Below, in pieces: positions 38,275 to 46,126 of a stretch of DNA of 64,000 nucleotides. A program made the position numbers and the translations under genes. Position 1 is the first letter of the stretch. Each line of letters opens with the position of its first letter. Source of the DNA: Kutzneria buriramensis (GTDB lineage: Bacteria; Actinomycetota; Actinomycetes; Mycobacteriales; Pseudonocardiaceae); contig NZ_QUNO01000006.1 in the NCBI RefSeq assembly GCF_003387475.1, positions 62,001 to 126,000 of the forward strand, written 5' to 3'. The notes under the pieces are model-generated. The model had not been told where the DNA came from. It saw only the letters and a list, made by a program, of their open reading frames with translations, and searched no databases.

Positions 38275-38637
38275 GACATCACCTCGCCTTGTGTGTTGAG
38301 TACAGCTCGCGTCTTCGCGGGTCTTGCCCCTGACCCTGCGTCAGGCGTGCACCATGGGGTCATGCGGACGCGACTTGAGATCGGAACCGGGCGACGAGAC
38401 TCGTCGCAAGGCCACGGTCGCGCTGGCTCGGTTGCCTGCGAAGCGTCCCGTGGACGGGAGGTCATGAGTGAGTCCGTCGTGGACGGACGGCCTCCGGTGC
38501 CGCTCGCTCCCTCCGTGCAGCGGTACTGGAGGCCGTCCTTCTCTGCGGTTGTGGGAGCTGTCACCTGTGCGTTGGAGTTTCTATGGTGCGTGAAGCGTAT
38601 TCTGGAAAAGAGTTGTAGGGTCCTACTCGTGGACGCG
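38275..38637. promoter_or_regulatory. Intergenic region with a MerR-type promoter
   Basis: No convincing gene. At 38324-38355, TTGCCC, then the dyad CTGAC-N5-GTCAG, then CACCAT with a 20-bp spacer, is the layout of MerR-activated promoters, in which the dyad fills an overlong spacer between -35 and -10. It points rightward, but the ATG at 38362 opens only an unconvincing frame. It may be a relic of a lost MerR gene. The part near 38570-38620 is AT-richer than its surroundings. Confidence 0.4.
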
Positions 38638-39315
38638 TCAGGATCCGGTCATGGCGTCTTCCTGAAGTACGTCTTCGGCGGCGCGGTCGAGCGTTTCCAG
38701 TACCCAGTTCTGGAACTCCACGCCCGAGTGGTTTGCCGCACGCTGCCAGATTTTCATTCTGTTGTTCGGTACCTCGATGCGCCCGTCGATGGATGTCGGC
38801 GGCTTGGAATCCTCCGTTTCGCCGTTGCGCACGTTCTGTATGGCGTTGCGGAGCTGTTTGGTCGTCCACTTGGCTCGCTCGGCCTTGTCGAGGAGCCATT
38901 CCTGGTCGGTGAGCGGTAACGAGGCGACCTCGGCGTGGTGCTGAAAACTCAGTTTGGGTCGACGTCGCTTCAGGTCGAACCGTCGGGCGACCCAGGCGTA
39001 GTTGCGCAGCGTCTGGTATCGAAGGCCGACCGCTCGGATCGCCCGTTCGTAGCGGTCCGAGTAGTTCTTCTTCCCGAACACCAGCCAGTCGCCGAGCCAC
39101 CAGGCCGACGAGTCGACGATGTGTGCGAGTTGACGTCCGGTGCGTTCCCAGTCCTCGAAGCTGAGGCCGTTGGGGATCTGGAGGCCCACGCCCATGATGA
39201 GGACCTTCCCTCGACCCTGTGCGGTTTGATCAGTTTCTGTTGATGAACTATTTTGTGCCAAGTTGTCGCCCTGGGGCCTGGTAGTGCTCTTGATTAATCC
39301 GTGCAATTCAATCAA
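38638..39315 (-). CDS. LmbU-family pathway regulator
   Basis: A 225-residue regulator matching LmbU (lincomycin), NovE and HmtD-type proteins: LSFEDWERTGRQLAHIVDSS, AWWLGDWLVFGKKNYSDRYE, LRYQTLRNYAWVARRFDLKR, LSFQHHAEVASLPLTDQEWL. These control antibiotic genes through a C-terminal DNA-binding region. TTG 39315 is the likely start: GGGGGG lies 5 bases before it, and codon 7 is then TTA, the rare codon read by the bldA tRNA. ATG 39195 (MGVGLQIPNG) is an alternative that drops the TTA. The gene is visibly less GC-rich than its neighbours, suggesting transfer. It should be the pathway activator of the NRPS cluster to the right. Confidence 0.88.
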   Translation of the reverse strand: MIELHGLIKSTTRPQGDNLAQNSSSTETDQTAQGRGKVLIMGVGLQIPNGLSFEDWERTGRQLAHIVDSSAWWLGDWLVFGKKNYSDRYERAIRAVGLRYQTLRNYAWVARRFDLKRRRPKLSFQHHAEVASLPLTDQEWLLDKAERAKWTTKQLRNAIQNVRNGETEDSKPPTSIDGRIEVPNNRMKIWQRAANHSGVEFQNWVLETLDRAAEDVLQEDAMTGS

Positions 39316-39864
39316 AAGAACCCCCCAATGGTGATAGCTCCCCCCGTTGCCGAGTGTTGCAGCTCACTAACTTCAGGTTAAGCGGCCAAATGGGGGAACT
39401 TTGACAGTGTTCAAGTACTCACGGTAGCGGCGTATGGGTTGCGTAAAAACGTGTCTACACCTCTTGACTCGCCGTGTCGCAGCCTCCGGTGAAGATCGTG
39501 GATCGAGAGTGATGTCGGTGTCGAATTGGATCGTCGGTGTGATGTGCCAGCCGCCGTTCGCCGTCCTATTTCGGCGGTGAGTCGCAGGTCAGTTCGGGTG
39601 CGGCGGAGGATTGCTCGAGGTGGCGCATGGCCGCGGCCGGCGGCGCTGCGCGGGTGTCGTGCGGGTGGCGCTGTCAGTGGCACGGCGGGCTGCCTGCTGG
39701 CGCTCATTGCGAAAAACCGTACGGGCCGGTCCCCTGAGTGCGCCTCAGGTCGCTACTGAACGTGATGTCCGTATCGCGTGCTTGATCGATACGGAAGCGT
39801 GACCATTGGTGACCTGTCCGGTCGACCGGACAGCGTCTCATCGCATGGGTCCCGAACGGTGGCG
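39316..39864. promoter_or_regulatory. Intergenic region upstream of the LmbU-family gene
   Basis: About 550 bp without a protein-like frame. The part next to the LmbU-family start (39240-39450) is AT-rich and should hold its promoter. The remainder gives only Arg-rich shadow frames. It ends with the palindromic operator at 39814-39833. Confidence 0.5.
39814..39833. promoter_or_regulatory. Palindromic operator, copy 1
   Basis: CTGTCCGGTCGACCGGACAG is a perfect 20-bp palindrome centred on GTCGAC. It belongs to the set TGTCC-N-GTCGAC-N-GGACA also found at 47531-47552 and 49294-49315. It lies just past the MerR gene stop and about 500 bp upstream of the LmbU-family start. Confidence 0.65.
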
Positions 39865-40593
39865 TCAGGCCGGCCGGATCCGGTCGGCGCACAGCTGATG
39901 CAGCCGTCGCCAGGGCGCGGGCGAGTCGTCGAGCTGCCTGTCCAGCAGCGCGGTGATCGAATGCCGCTTCGCATCCGCGGCGGGCGTCCGCCGCCCCCGA
40001 TCGCCGTACGCGACGCAGCTGTCGGCGAGGTCGGTGAGCCGCTCGTCGTTCGGATCCCACTCGCTCGACCGGTCCACCTCGAGGTAGAGCGATTGCAGCT
40101 CCGGGTCGTCCAGGGCCGACCGCTTCTCGCGTATCCATGTCGGCATGTCGTCGGGGAAGAGCGTCGCCAGCAGGATGCAGATGTCTCGCTCCGCCTGTAC
40201 CAGCTTGTCGCTGACACCGATGTCGCGCAGTCGGTCGAGGCAGCGCAGGGCTCCGTCCGGCAGCACGAGCCGGTCGCCGGGGGCGAGGCCGGCGATGCGG
40301 CGCCGACGGCGTTCCAGTTCGCCGATTTGCGCCGAGAGATCCTCGTCGATCTGTGTGACTATCCGCGCGAATTCCACGGGCTCGGCGCCGAGTAGATCGT
40401 CAATTCGGGCGAGGGGAACGCCGGCGTCGGACAGCGCCCGGATGCGTTTCAGGGCGATGATCGACCGTGCGTCGTAACGTCGATGGCCCAATGCGTCGCG
40501 GTCCGGCTCCGGTAACAGGCCGCGCTTGAGGTAATACAAGACGGTGCGCACGGTCACACCTGTGGATGCGGCGAGTTGACCTGTCGTGAGCAT
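39865..40593 (-). CDS. MerR-family regulator
   Basis: A 242-residue MerR-type regulator. The winged HTH is N-terminal (MLTTGQLAASTGVTVRTVLY, then LGHRRYDARSIIALKRIRAL), then the dimerisation coiled coil (LSAQIGELERRRRRIAGL). The 110-residue C-terminal part (LQSLYLEVDRSSEWDPNDER) is a larger effector domain seen in many actinobacterial MerR proteins, without the Cys pattern of metal sensors. GAGAAGG precedes the ATG. It is divergent from the halogenase operon and may control it, possibly in response to a small-molecule ligand. Confidence 0.9.
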   Translation of the reverse strand: MLTTGQLAASTGVTVRTVLYYLKRGLLPEPDRDALGHRRYDARSIIALKRIRALSDAGVPLARIDDLLGAEPVEFARIVTQIDEDLSAQIGELERRRRRIAGLAPGDRLVLPDGALRCLDRLRDIGVSDKLVQAERDICILLATLFPDDMPTWIREKRSALDDPELQSLYLEVDRSSEWDPNDERLTDLADSCVAYGDRGRRTPAADAKRHSITALLDRQLDDSPAPWRRLHQLCADRIRPA

Positions 40594-40880
40594 GTGCCTT
40601 CTCCTTCTCGGAGACCGGGAACGCGCCGGCGGCAACGCCTCGTGAAGCGGCAAGGCGAACGTCAAGTCGATCTTACCGCCGGGCGTGCGGCCGCGGGTAC
40701 CTGCTCGCCGTCACATCACACCGGCGCCCGCGGCGCGTGCATACGACGGTGTGCTGCGTGACCGCAAGGTGTGACCGGGATCCCGGTCTTTTATAGGCGC
40801 CTTATGGGAGTCGGATGGGGCCGAATGCCAGGGTCGGTGTCTCAGTCGTGGCCACTGGCCGTAAGAACCGAGGTGCTGAC
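40594..40880. promoter_or_regulatory. Divergent merR/halogenase promoter region
   Basis: Contains a perfect 16-bp palindrome GACCGGGATCCCGGTC (40773-40788) followed by TTTTATAGG, a plausible -10 for the halogenase operon. The dyad sits where MerR proteins bind. GTGTGCTGCGTGACCGCAAG just upstream may include the -35. Predicted from position and symmetry only. Confidence 0.5.
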
Positions 40881-42446
40881 GTGGGTGCTCAGGGTCCAGA
40901 TCAGGTCGTCATCGTCGGCGGCGGCACCGCCGGGTGGATGACCGCGTCGTATCTGAAGGCAGCGTTCGAGGACCGGATATCAATCACACTTGTCGAATCT
41001 GGCAAGATCGGAACCATCGGGGTCGGCGAGGCGACCTTCAGCGACATCCGGCACTTCTTCGAGTTCCTGAATCTCCGCGAAGAGGATTGGATGCCGGCCT
41101 GCAACGCGACCTACAAGCTGGCCGTGCGATTCCAGGACTGGCGTCGGCCGGGGCATCACTTCTATCACCCGTTCGAACAGTTGCGATCGGTCAACGGCTT
41201 TCCCCTGACCGACTGGTGGCTGAACGGTGGGCCGGGGGAGCGGTTCGATCAGGACTGCTTCGTCATGGCGTCGCTGTGCGACGCCGGGCGCAGTCCCCGC
41301 TACCTGGACGGCACGCTGCTCGACCAGGAAGCCCGCGCGGTCACCGACGAGCCCTCGGGGCTGACCATGTCGGAGCACCAGGGCAAGACCCAGTTCCCGT
41401 ACGCCTACCACTTCGAGGCGGCGCTGCTGGCCAAGTACCTGGCCGCGTACGCCGTGGACCGCGGCGTACGGCACATCGTCGACGAGGTCCAGGACGTGCG
41501 CCTGGACTCCCGGGGCTGGATCGACCACATCGTCACCAAGGAGCACGGCGAGATCCGCGGCGACCTCTACATCGACTGCACCGGGTTCCGCGGCGTGCTG
41601 CTGAACAAGGCACTCGAGGTGCCGTTCATGTCCTATCAGGACACGCTGCCCAACGACAGCGCGGTCGCCCTCCAGGTCCCGCTGGACATGAAGAAGCTGG
41701 GCGTCCGTCCGTACACGACCGCGACCGCGCAGCGGGCCGGCTGGATCTGGACGATCCCGCTGTTCGGCCGGATCGGCACGGGTTACGTGTACGCCAAGGA
41801 CTACTGCACGCCGGAGGAGGCCGAGCGCACGCTGCGCGAGTTCGTCGGCCCGGAGGCGGAGTCGGTGGAAGCGAACCACATCCGGATGCGGATCGGCCGC
41901 AGCGCGCAGTCCTGGAAGAACAACTGTGTCGCCGTCGGGCTGTCGAGCGGCTTCGTCGAGCCGCTGGAGTCGACCGGCATCTTCTTCATCCACCACGCGA
42001 TCGAGCAACTCGTGAAGTACTTCCCGGCCGCCGACTGGAACCCGAAGACGCGCGACATGTACAACGCCGCGGTCGCGCACGTGATGGACGGGGTCCGGGA
42101 GTTCCTGGCGGTGCACTACCGGAGCGCGGCCCGTGACGACACGCAGTACTGGAAGGACGCCAAGACCCGGCCGGTGCCGGACGCGCTCGAGGAGCGCCTC
42201 GAGCGGTGGAAGGCGCAACTGCCGGACAGCGAGAACATCTTTCCCTACTACCACGGGCTGCCGCCCTACTCGTACATGTGCATCCTGCTCGGCATGGGCG
42301 GCATCCCGCTGCGGTCGTCGCCGGCGGTCGGCCTCTCCGACGACACCGCCGCGCAGAAGGAGTTCCAGGCGATCCGGGGCAAGGCACAGCATCTCGTCGA
42401 CGCGCTGCCCACCCACTATGACTACTTCGCCGAGATGAGGTCGTGA
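40881..42446 (+). CDS. FADH2-dependent tryptophan-type halogenase
   Basis: A 521-residue flavin-dependent halogenase. It has the FAD loop VVIVGGGTAGWMTASYL, TIGVGEATFSDIRHFF, the catalytic lysine in CNATYKLAVRFQDW, the diagnostic GWIWTIPLFGR (W.W.IP) and EPLESTGIFFIHHAIE with the Glu that positions substrate. I start at GTG 40881 (GAGGTG upstream) because this puts the lysine at residue 79, exactly as in PrnA and RebH; ATG 40815 is also in frame. The enzyme makes HOCl from FADH2, O2 and chloride and transfers Cl through the Lys to an aromatic ring, usually free tryptophan. The partner flavin reductase is two genes downstream, and the stop overlaps the antiporter start (GTGA). Confidence 0.95.
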   Translation: MGAQGPDQVVIVGGGTAGWMTASYLKAAFEDRISITLVESGKIGTIGVGEATFSDIRHFFEFLNLREEDWMPACNATYKLAVRFQDWRRPGHHFYHPFEQLRSVNGFPLTDWWLNGGPGERFDQDCFVMASLCDAGRSPRYLDGTLLDQEARAVTDEPSGLTMSEHQGKTQFPYAYHFEAALLAKYLAAYAVDRGVRHIVDEVQDVRLDSRGWIDHIVTKEHGEIRGDLYIDCTGFRGVLLNKALEVPFMSYQDTLPNDSAVALQVPLDMKKLGVRPYTTATAQRAGWIWTIPLFGRIGTGYVYAKDYCTPEEAERTLREFVGPEAESVEANHIRMRIGRSAQSWKNNCVAVGLSSGFVEPLESTGIFFIHHAIEQLVKYFPAADWNPKTRDMYNAAVAHVMDGVREFLAVHYRSAARDDTQYWKDAKTRPVPDALEERLERWKAQLPDSENIFPYYHGLPPYSYMCILLGMGGIPLRSSPAVGLSDDTAAQKEFQAIRGKAQHLVDALPTHYDYFAEMRS

Positions 42447-43729
42447 CAGTGCTCAACCTGCTCGCCACGGGCGCACATGTGGCGGCGGCGCTGGTCGTCG
42501 TGCTCGCGATCGCCTGGCTGGGCGCGATCGCGGCGCGGCGGCTGCGCCAGCCGGAGGTGATCGGGGAGATCATCGCCGGCCTGCTGGCCGGGCCGGCCGC
42601 GCTGGCACTGCTCGGGCACGCCACGTTCACCGTGGTGCTGCCGGCCGAGATCATCGACATCCTGAAGACATGCTCCGAGGTTGGCCTGATCCTGTTCCTG
42701 GTCGGCCTGGCGCACAAGCTCCGCATCGGCGCGCGGCAGGTGCCGAGGGGGACGGCCGCGTGGGTCGTCGTCGGCGGCATCGTGCCGGCCCTGGCGTCGG
42801 GTGTGGTGTTCGCGTGCTGGATCATCTTCGCGGGAGAGCCCGGCGAGCGAGGCGGCGCGCCGCTGCCGGCGTTCCTCATGATGTGTGCGGTGGTGCTCTC
42901 GATCACGGCGGTGCCGGTGCTGGCCCGGATCCTCGCCGATCGCGGCATCGCCGACACGCGCGAGGGACGGTTGTCGATGACGGCGGCCGTCGTCATCGAC
43001 ACGGTCGGCTGGCTGCTGCTGTCCGTCGCGGTCGCGCTCGGGGCCGGCCGGCCGGACGGTGTCCTCCGGGCCTTCGCCGTGCTGGTCGGCGGACTGCTGG
43101 TCGCGCTGGCAGTGCGGTGGGCGTTGCGCACCAAGGCGGCGAACGCCCTGTGCGGACGGTGGCCAGCGGTCACCGCGGTGCTCCTGGCCGCGATCGCGCT
43201 GACGGTCGCATTCTCAGTGGAGAAGGCGGGTCTGACCGACATCTTCGGCGCGGTTCTGGTCGGACTCGCCGTGCCACCCGACGGGCCGTGGCGGAAGATC
43301 GTCTCGGGTGTGAGTCGGGTGGGCCGGGCACTGGTTCCGGTGTTCTTCGTGGTGACCGGGCTGACCGTGTTCGCGACCGGCCTCGGCTCGCTGCCGTGGG
43401 TGCTGATGCTCGTCGCGATCCCGTTGGCGGTCCTGGGAAAGGGCGGTGGCAGCTATCTCGGGACTCGCTTGGCCGGAGAGCCCCGGATCACCGCGGCGAA
43501 GGTCGGAGCGCTCATGAACACGAGGGGGCTGACCGAGCTGATCGTCCTCAAAGTCGGCTACAGCGCGGGAATTCTCACGCTGCCGGTGTTCGTCGCGCTT
43601 GTCTTGACGGCAGTCGTGACAACCGTGATGACCGGCCCCCTGCTGTTGTTCCTCGACCGCGGCGCGGGACGTGCACAGCCGGCCCCCGTGCCGGTCACCG
43701 TCGAATCCCTGGACGGGGCTCATGACTGA
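42443..43729 (+). CDS. CPA2 cation/proton antiporter of the cluster
   Basis: A 428-residue Na+(K+)/H+ antiporter with about twelve transmembrane segments: LRQPEVIGEIIAGLLAGPAA, CSEVGLILFLVGLAHKLRIG, and VLSITAVPVLARILADRGIA are CPA2 signatures. GTG 42443 overlaps the halogenase stop, and its 3' end overlaps the flavin reductase start by 8 bp, so all three are made together. Similar antiporters occur in glycopeptide-type clusters with an unproven link to export or resistance. Possible roles are product self-protection or ion balance around halide use; the sequence does not decide. Confidence 0.9.
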   Translation: MTVLNLLATGAHVAAALVVVLAIAWLGAIAARRLRQPEVIGEIIAGLLAGPAALALLGHATFTVVLPAEIIDILKTCSEVGLILFLVGLAHKLRIGARQVPRGTAAWVVVGGIVPALASGVVFACWIIFAGEPGERGGAPLPAFLMMCAVVLSITAVPVLARILADRGIADTREGRLSMTAAVVIDTVGWLLLSVAVALGAGRPDGVLRAFAVLVGGLLVALAVRWALRTKAANALCGRWPAVTAVLLAAIALTVAFSVEKAGLTDIFGAVLVGLAVPPDGPWRKIVSGVSRVGRALVPVFFVVTGLTVFATGLGSLPWVLMLVAIPLAVLGKGGGSYLGTRLAGEPRITAAKVGALMNTRGLTELIVLKVGYSAGILTLPVFVALVLTAVVTTVMTGPLLLFLDRGAGRAQPAPVPVTVESLDGAHD

Positions 43730-44252
43730 CTCGATCGACGCGACACCCCGGGGCGGTGTCGAGGCGCCCGACCGGTTCCGGACGATGATGCGCGGGTTCC
43801 CCACCGGCGTCGCCGTCGTGACAGCCACGGACCTCGCCGGACAGCCGTGGGGCATGACATGTTCGTCGGTGTGCAGCGTGACACTGGATCCGCCGACGCT
43901 GCTGATCAGCCTGCGCTCGGCGAGCCCGACGCTCGCGGCGATACTCGGCTGCGGCCGCTTCACAGTGAACCTGTTGCACGACAGGGCATGGCGCACCGCG
44001 GAGCTGTTCGCCTCCGGCAACCCGGGCCGTTTCGACCTGGTCGATTGGGACCTGGACGCCGACTCCGCCGGCCCGCACCTGGGCTCGGACGCCCACGCCG
44101 CCGCCGACTGTCGAGTGGGGACCACCGTGCCGGCCGGCGACCACACGGTGGTCTTCGGCGAGGCGTACCGGATCACCCTGCGGCCGGGGCATCCGCTGCT
44201 GTACGGGCTGCGCGGCTACCGGAGGTGGCCGAGCGCCGAACCGACGAACTGA
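43722..44252 (+). CDS. Flavin reductase partner of the halogenase
   Basis: A 176-residue flavin reductase of the HpaC/RebF type. Signatures are MMRGFPTGVAVVTATDLAGQ, GMTCSSVCSVTLDPPTLLIS, the flavin-binding NLLHDRAWRTAELFA and, near the end, VVFGEAYRITLRPGHPLLY. It reduces FAD or FMN with NADH and supplies the FADH2 that the halogenase needs. Start ATG 43722 lies inside the end of the antiporter gene. It converges on the SARP gene with only 5 bp between stop codons. Confidence 0.93.
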   Translation: MTDSIDATPRGGVEAPDRFRTMMRGFPTGVAVVTATDLAGQPWGMTCSSVCSVTLDPPTLLISLRSASPTLAAILGCGRFTVNLLHDRAWRTAELFASGNPGRFDLVDWDLDADSAGPHLGSDAHAAADCRVGTTVPAGDHTVVFGEAYRITLRPGHPLLYGLRGYRRWPSAEPTN

Positions 44253-44257
44253 GCGGC

Positions 44258-45016
44258 TCAGCCGACGAGCAGCAGGCGGTCCAGGACCGGGTCGGCGGTC
44301 AGGATCGCCTGGTGCACCTGGCGCAGCAGCGGCCCGGGCTCGATGCCGAGCTCCTCGGCGAGCATCCGCCGGCGCCGGTCGTACAGCGCCAGGGCCTCGG
44401 CTTGCCGGTCGCCCCGGTACAGCGCGGTCATCAACTGGGCGCAGAAGCGTTCCCGCAGCGGGTACTGCCCGACCAGGCGGGTGAGTTCGGGCAGCACCCG
44501 CCCGTGCATGCCGACCACGAGATCTGCCTCGATACGGCTCTCCAGGACGGACAGCCGCGCCTCCTCGATCGCCGGGCCCTCGGCCGCCGCCAGGTGCTCG
44601 CTGACGTCGGCGAGCGCCGGCCCGCGCCACAGGGCCAGGCCGGCCCGCAGCAGCCGGCCGGCTTCGTCGAACCGGCCGGCCAGCTGCGCCGCGCGTCCAC
44701 GCGCCGCCAGGTTCTCGAACTCCAGGAGGTCCAACCGCGCGCCCTCGAGCCGCATCAGGTAGCCCGACGAGTGCCGGATGATGCTCGCCCGCCCGCCGAG
44801 TGCTTTGCGCAGCCGGGAGACCTGGGTGTAGAGCTGCGCGCTGAGCGTCGCCGGGGGGCGGTCGCCCCACAGCGCGGCGCTCAGTTTCGGGTCGGCCAGC
44901 AGCGAGTCCCCGGAGATGAGCAGGGCGGCCAGCACAGTGCGCTGTTTCGTGCCGTCCAACGTGACGCCGGCACCGCCGTCCAGCACCTCGACCGGACCCA
45001 GGATTCGGTACTCCAT
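44258..45016 (-). CDS. SARP-family pathway regulator
   Basis: A 252-residue Streptomyces antibiotic regulatory protein. The N-terminal OmpR-like winged helix (YRILGPVEVLDGGAGVTLDG, LSAQLYTQVSRLRKALGG) is followed by the bacterial transcriptional activation domain (LLEFENLAARGRAAQLAGRF, ALALYDRRRRMLAEELGIEP). The length is that of DnrI/ActII-ORF4, so it lacks the AfsR ATPase extension. SARPs activate biosynthetic genes by binding direct heptamer repeats near -35. It should act with the LmbU-family and MerR regulators on this cluster. Confidence 0.93.
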   Translation of the reverse strand: MEYRILGPVEVLDGGAGVTLDGTKQRTVLAALLISGDSLLADPKLSAALWGDRPPATLSAQLYTQVSRLRKALGGRASIIRHSSGYLMRLEGARLDLLEFENLAARGRAAQLAGRFDEAGRLLRAGLALWRGPALADVSEHLAAAEGPAIEEARLSVLESRIEADLVVGMHGRVLPELTRLVGQYPLRERFCAQLMTALYRGDRQAEALALYDRRRRMLAEELGIEPGPLLRQVHQAILTADPVLDRLLLVG

Positions 45017-45066
45017 CCAACGACCTCACAGACCCCGTACGGACTAGCGCGGCTGGCCGGACCGGG

Positions 45067-46086
45067 TCATGCGATCGGCGTGGCCTCGATGGCGTGCACT
45101 CCGGACGGCTCGCCGCCGACCAGCACGTCGCTGACCGACGTGAGCGTGAACCCCGCGGCGGCGAACAGAACCCGGTACTCGTCCTCGGTGCGCTCGGCGC
45201 CGCCGCATCCCACCAGGACACCGAGGTCGTCGTCGGCCCACGGATGGCCCGCGGTCATGATCGGCGGCATCACGGTCTCCACGATGAACAGCCGGCCGCT
45301 GTCCGGGATCACGGCACGGCAGTGCCCGAGGATCGTGATGACCTGGTCGTCGTTCCAGTCGTGCACGATGTACTTGAGGACGTAGGCGTCAGCACCGGAC
45401 GGCACCGACGTGAAGAAGTCGCCACCGAGGACGTCGCATCGATCCGCGACGCCGGCGGCGGTCAGCGTCGGCGGCGCGGTCGCGACGGCGGTGGGCAGGT
45501 CGTACAGGATGCCGTGTAGGCCTGGCGTCGCCGTCAGGATGCCGGCGATCAACGTGCCGTCGCCGCCGCCGATGTCCGCCACCGTGCCGAACCGAGCGAC
45601 GTCGCACGCCTCGGCGATGCCGGGGGCGAGCGCGCGGGTCTGGTCGCCGCCCAGGCGGTGCATCTTCACCGAGCCCTCGGGGTCCTGCAACAGCCACTCG
45701 AGCGGCGTCCACCCGGTCACCGGTTGCCGAGACGGTTCGCCGGTGCGCACGATCGTCGCCAGGTCACCCCAGGCGCGCCAGAGCTCCGGCGCGGCCGACA
45801 GCAGCACCGCGTCCCGCATGGAATCGGGTCGGTCCGCACACAGCTGACCGCCCTCCTCGGTCAGCTCGTACGTCTCGGTGTCCAGCTGGGTGGCCAGGCC
45901 GAGACCGACCAGGGAACGCAGCAGCTTGCGCAGTGCGCCCGGGTCGGTGCCCGTCTCCTTGGCGATGTCCGCGCAGGCGCGCGGGCCCGCGGCCAGCGCC
46001 TCCGCGATACCGAGCTCCACCGTGACATAGAGAGTCTTGGCGTGCATGTAGCCGGCCGCCATGTGCACCAGCGATGGCCGTTCCAT
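45067..46086 (-). CDS. SAM-dependent O-methyltransferase
   Basis: A 339-residue class I methyltransferase of the AdoMet_MTase_2 (hydroxyindole/flavonoid O-methyltransferase-like) family. An N-terminal winged-helix dimerisation domain (ELGIAEALAAGPRACADIAK, TGTDPGALRKLLRSLVGLGL) precedes the Rossmann domain with FGTVADIGGGDGTLI and LKYIVHDWNDDQVITIL, where HDW contains the family's catalytic His. It should methylate a hydroxyl of a precursor or of the peptide, perhaps the group introduced by the neighbouring P450, 40 bp upstream in the same operon. GGGGAA precedes the ATG. Confidence 0.92.
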   Translation of the reverse strand: MERPSLVHMAAGYMHAKTLYVTVELGIAEALAAGPRACADIAKETGTDPGALRKLLRSLVGLGLATQLDTETYELTEEGGQLCADRPDSMRDAVLLSAAPELWRAWGDLATIVRTGEPSRQPVTGWTPLEWLLQDPEGSVKMHRLGGDQTRALAPGIAEACDVARFGTVADIGGGDGTLIAGILTATPGLHGILYDLPTAVATAPPTLTAAGVADRCDVLGGDFFTSVPSGADAYVLKYIVHDWNDDQVITILGHCRAVIPDSGRLFIVETVMPPIMTAGHPWADDDLGVLVGCGGAERTEDEYRVLFAAAGFTLTSVSDVLVGGEPSGVHAIEATPIA

Positions 46087-46126
46087 CGTCGGTTCCCCTT
46101 TCGTGGTTGTGGGGCAAGGGATGTCG

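Noticed and set aside
38358-38637. MerR gene following the MerR-type promoter
   Set aside because: The frame from ATG 38362 lacks a helix-turn-helix and runs antisense into the LmbU-family gene.
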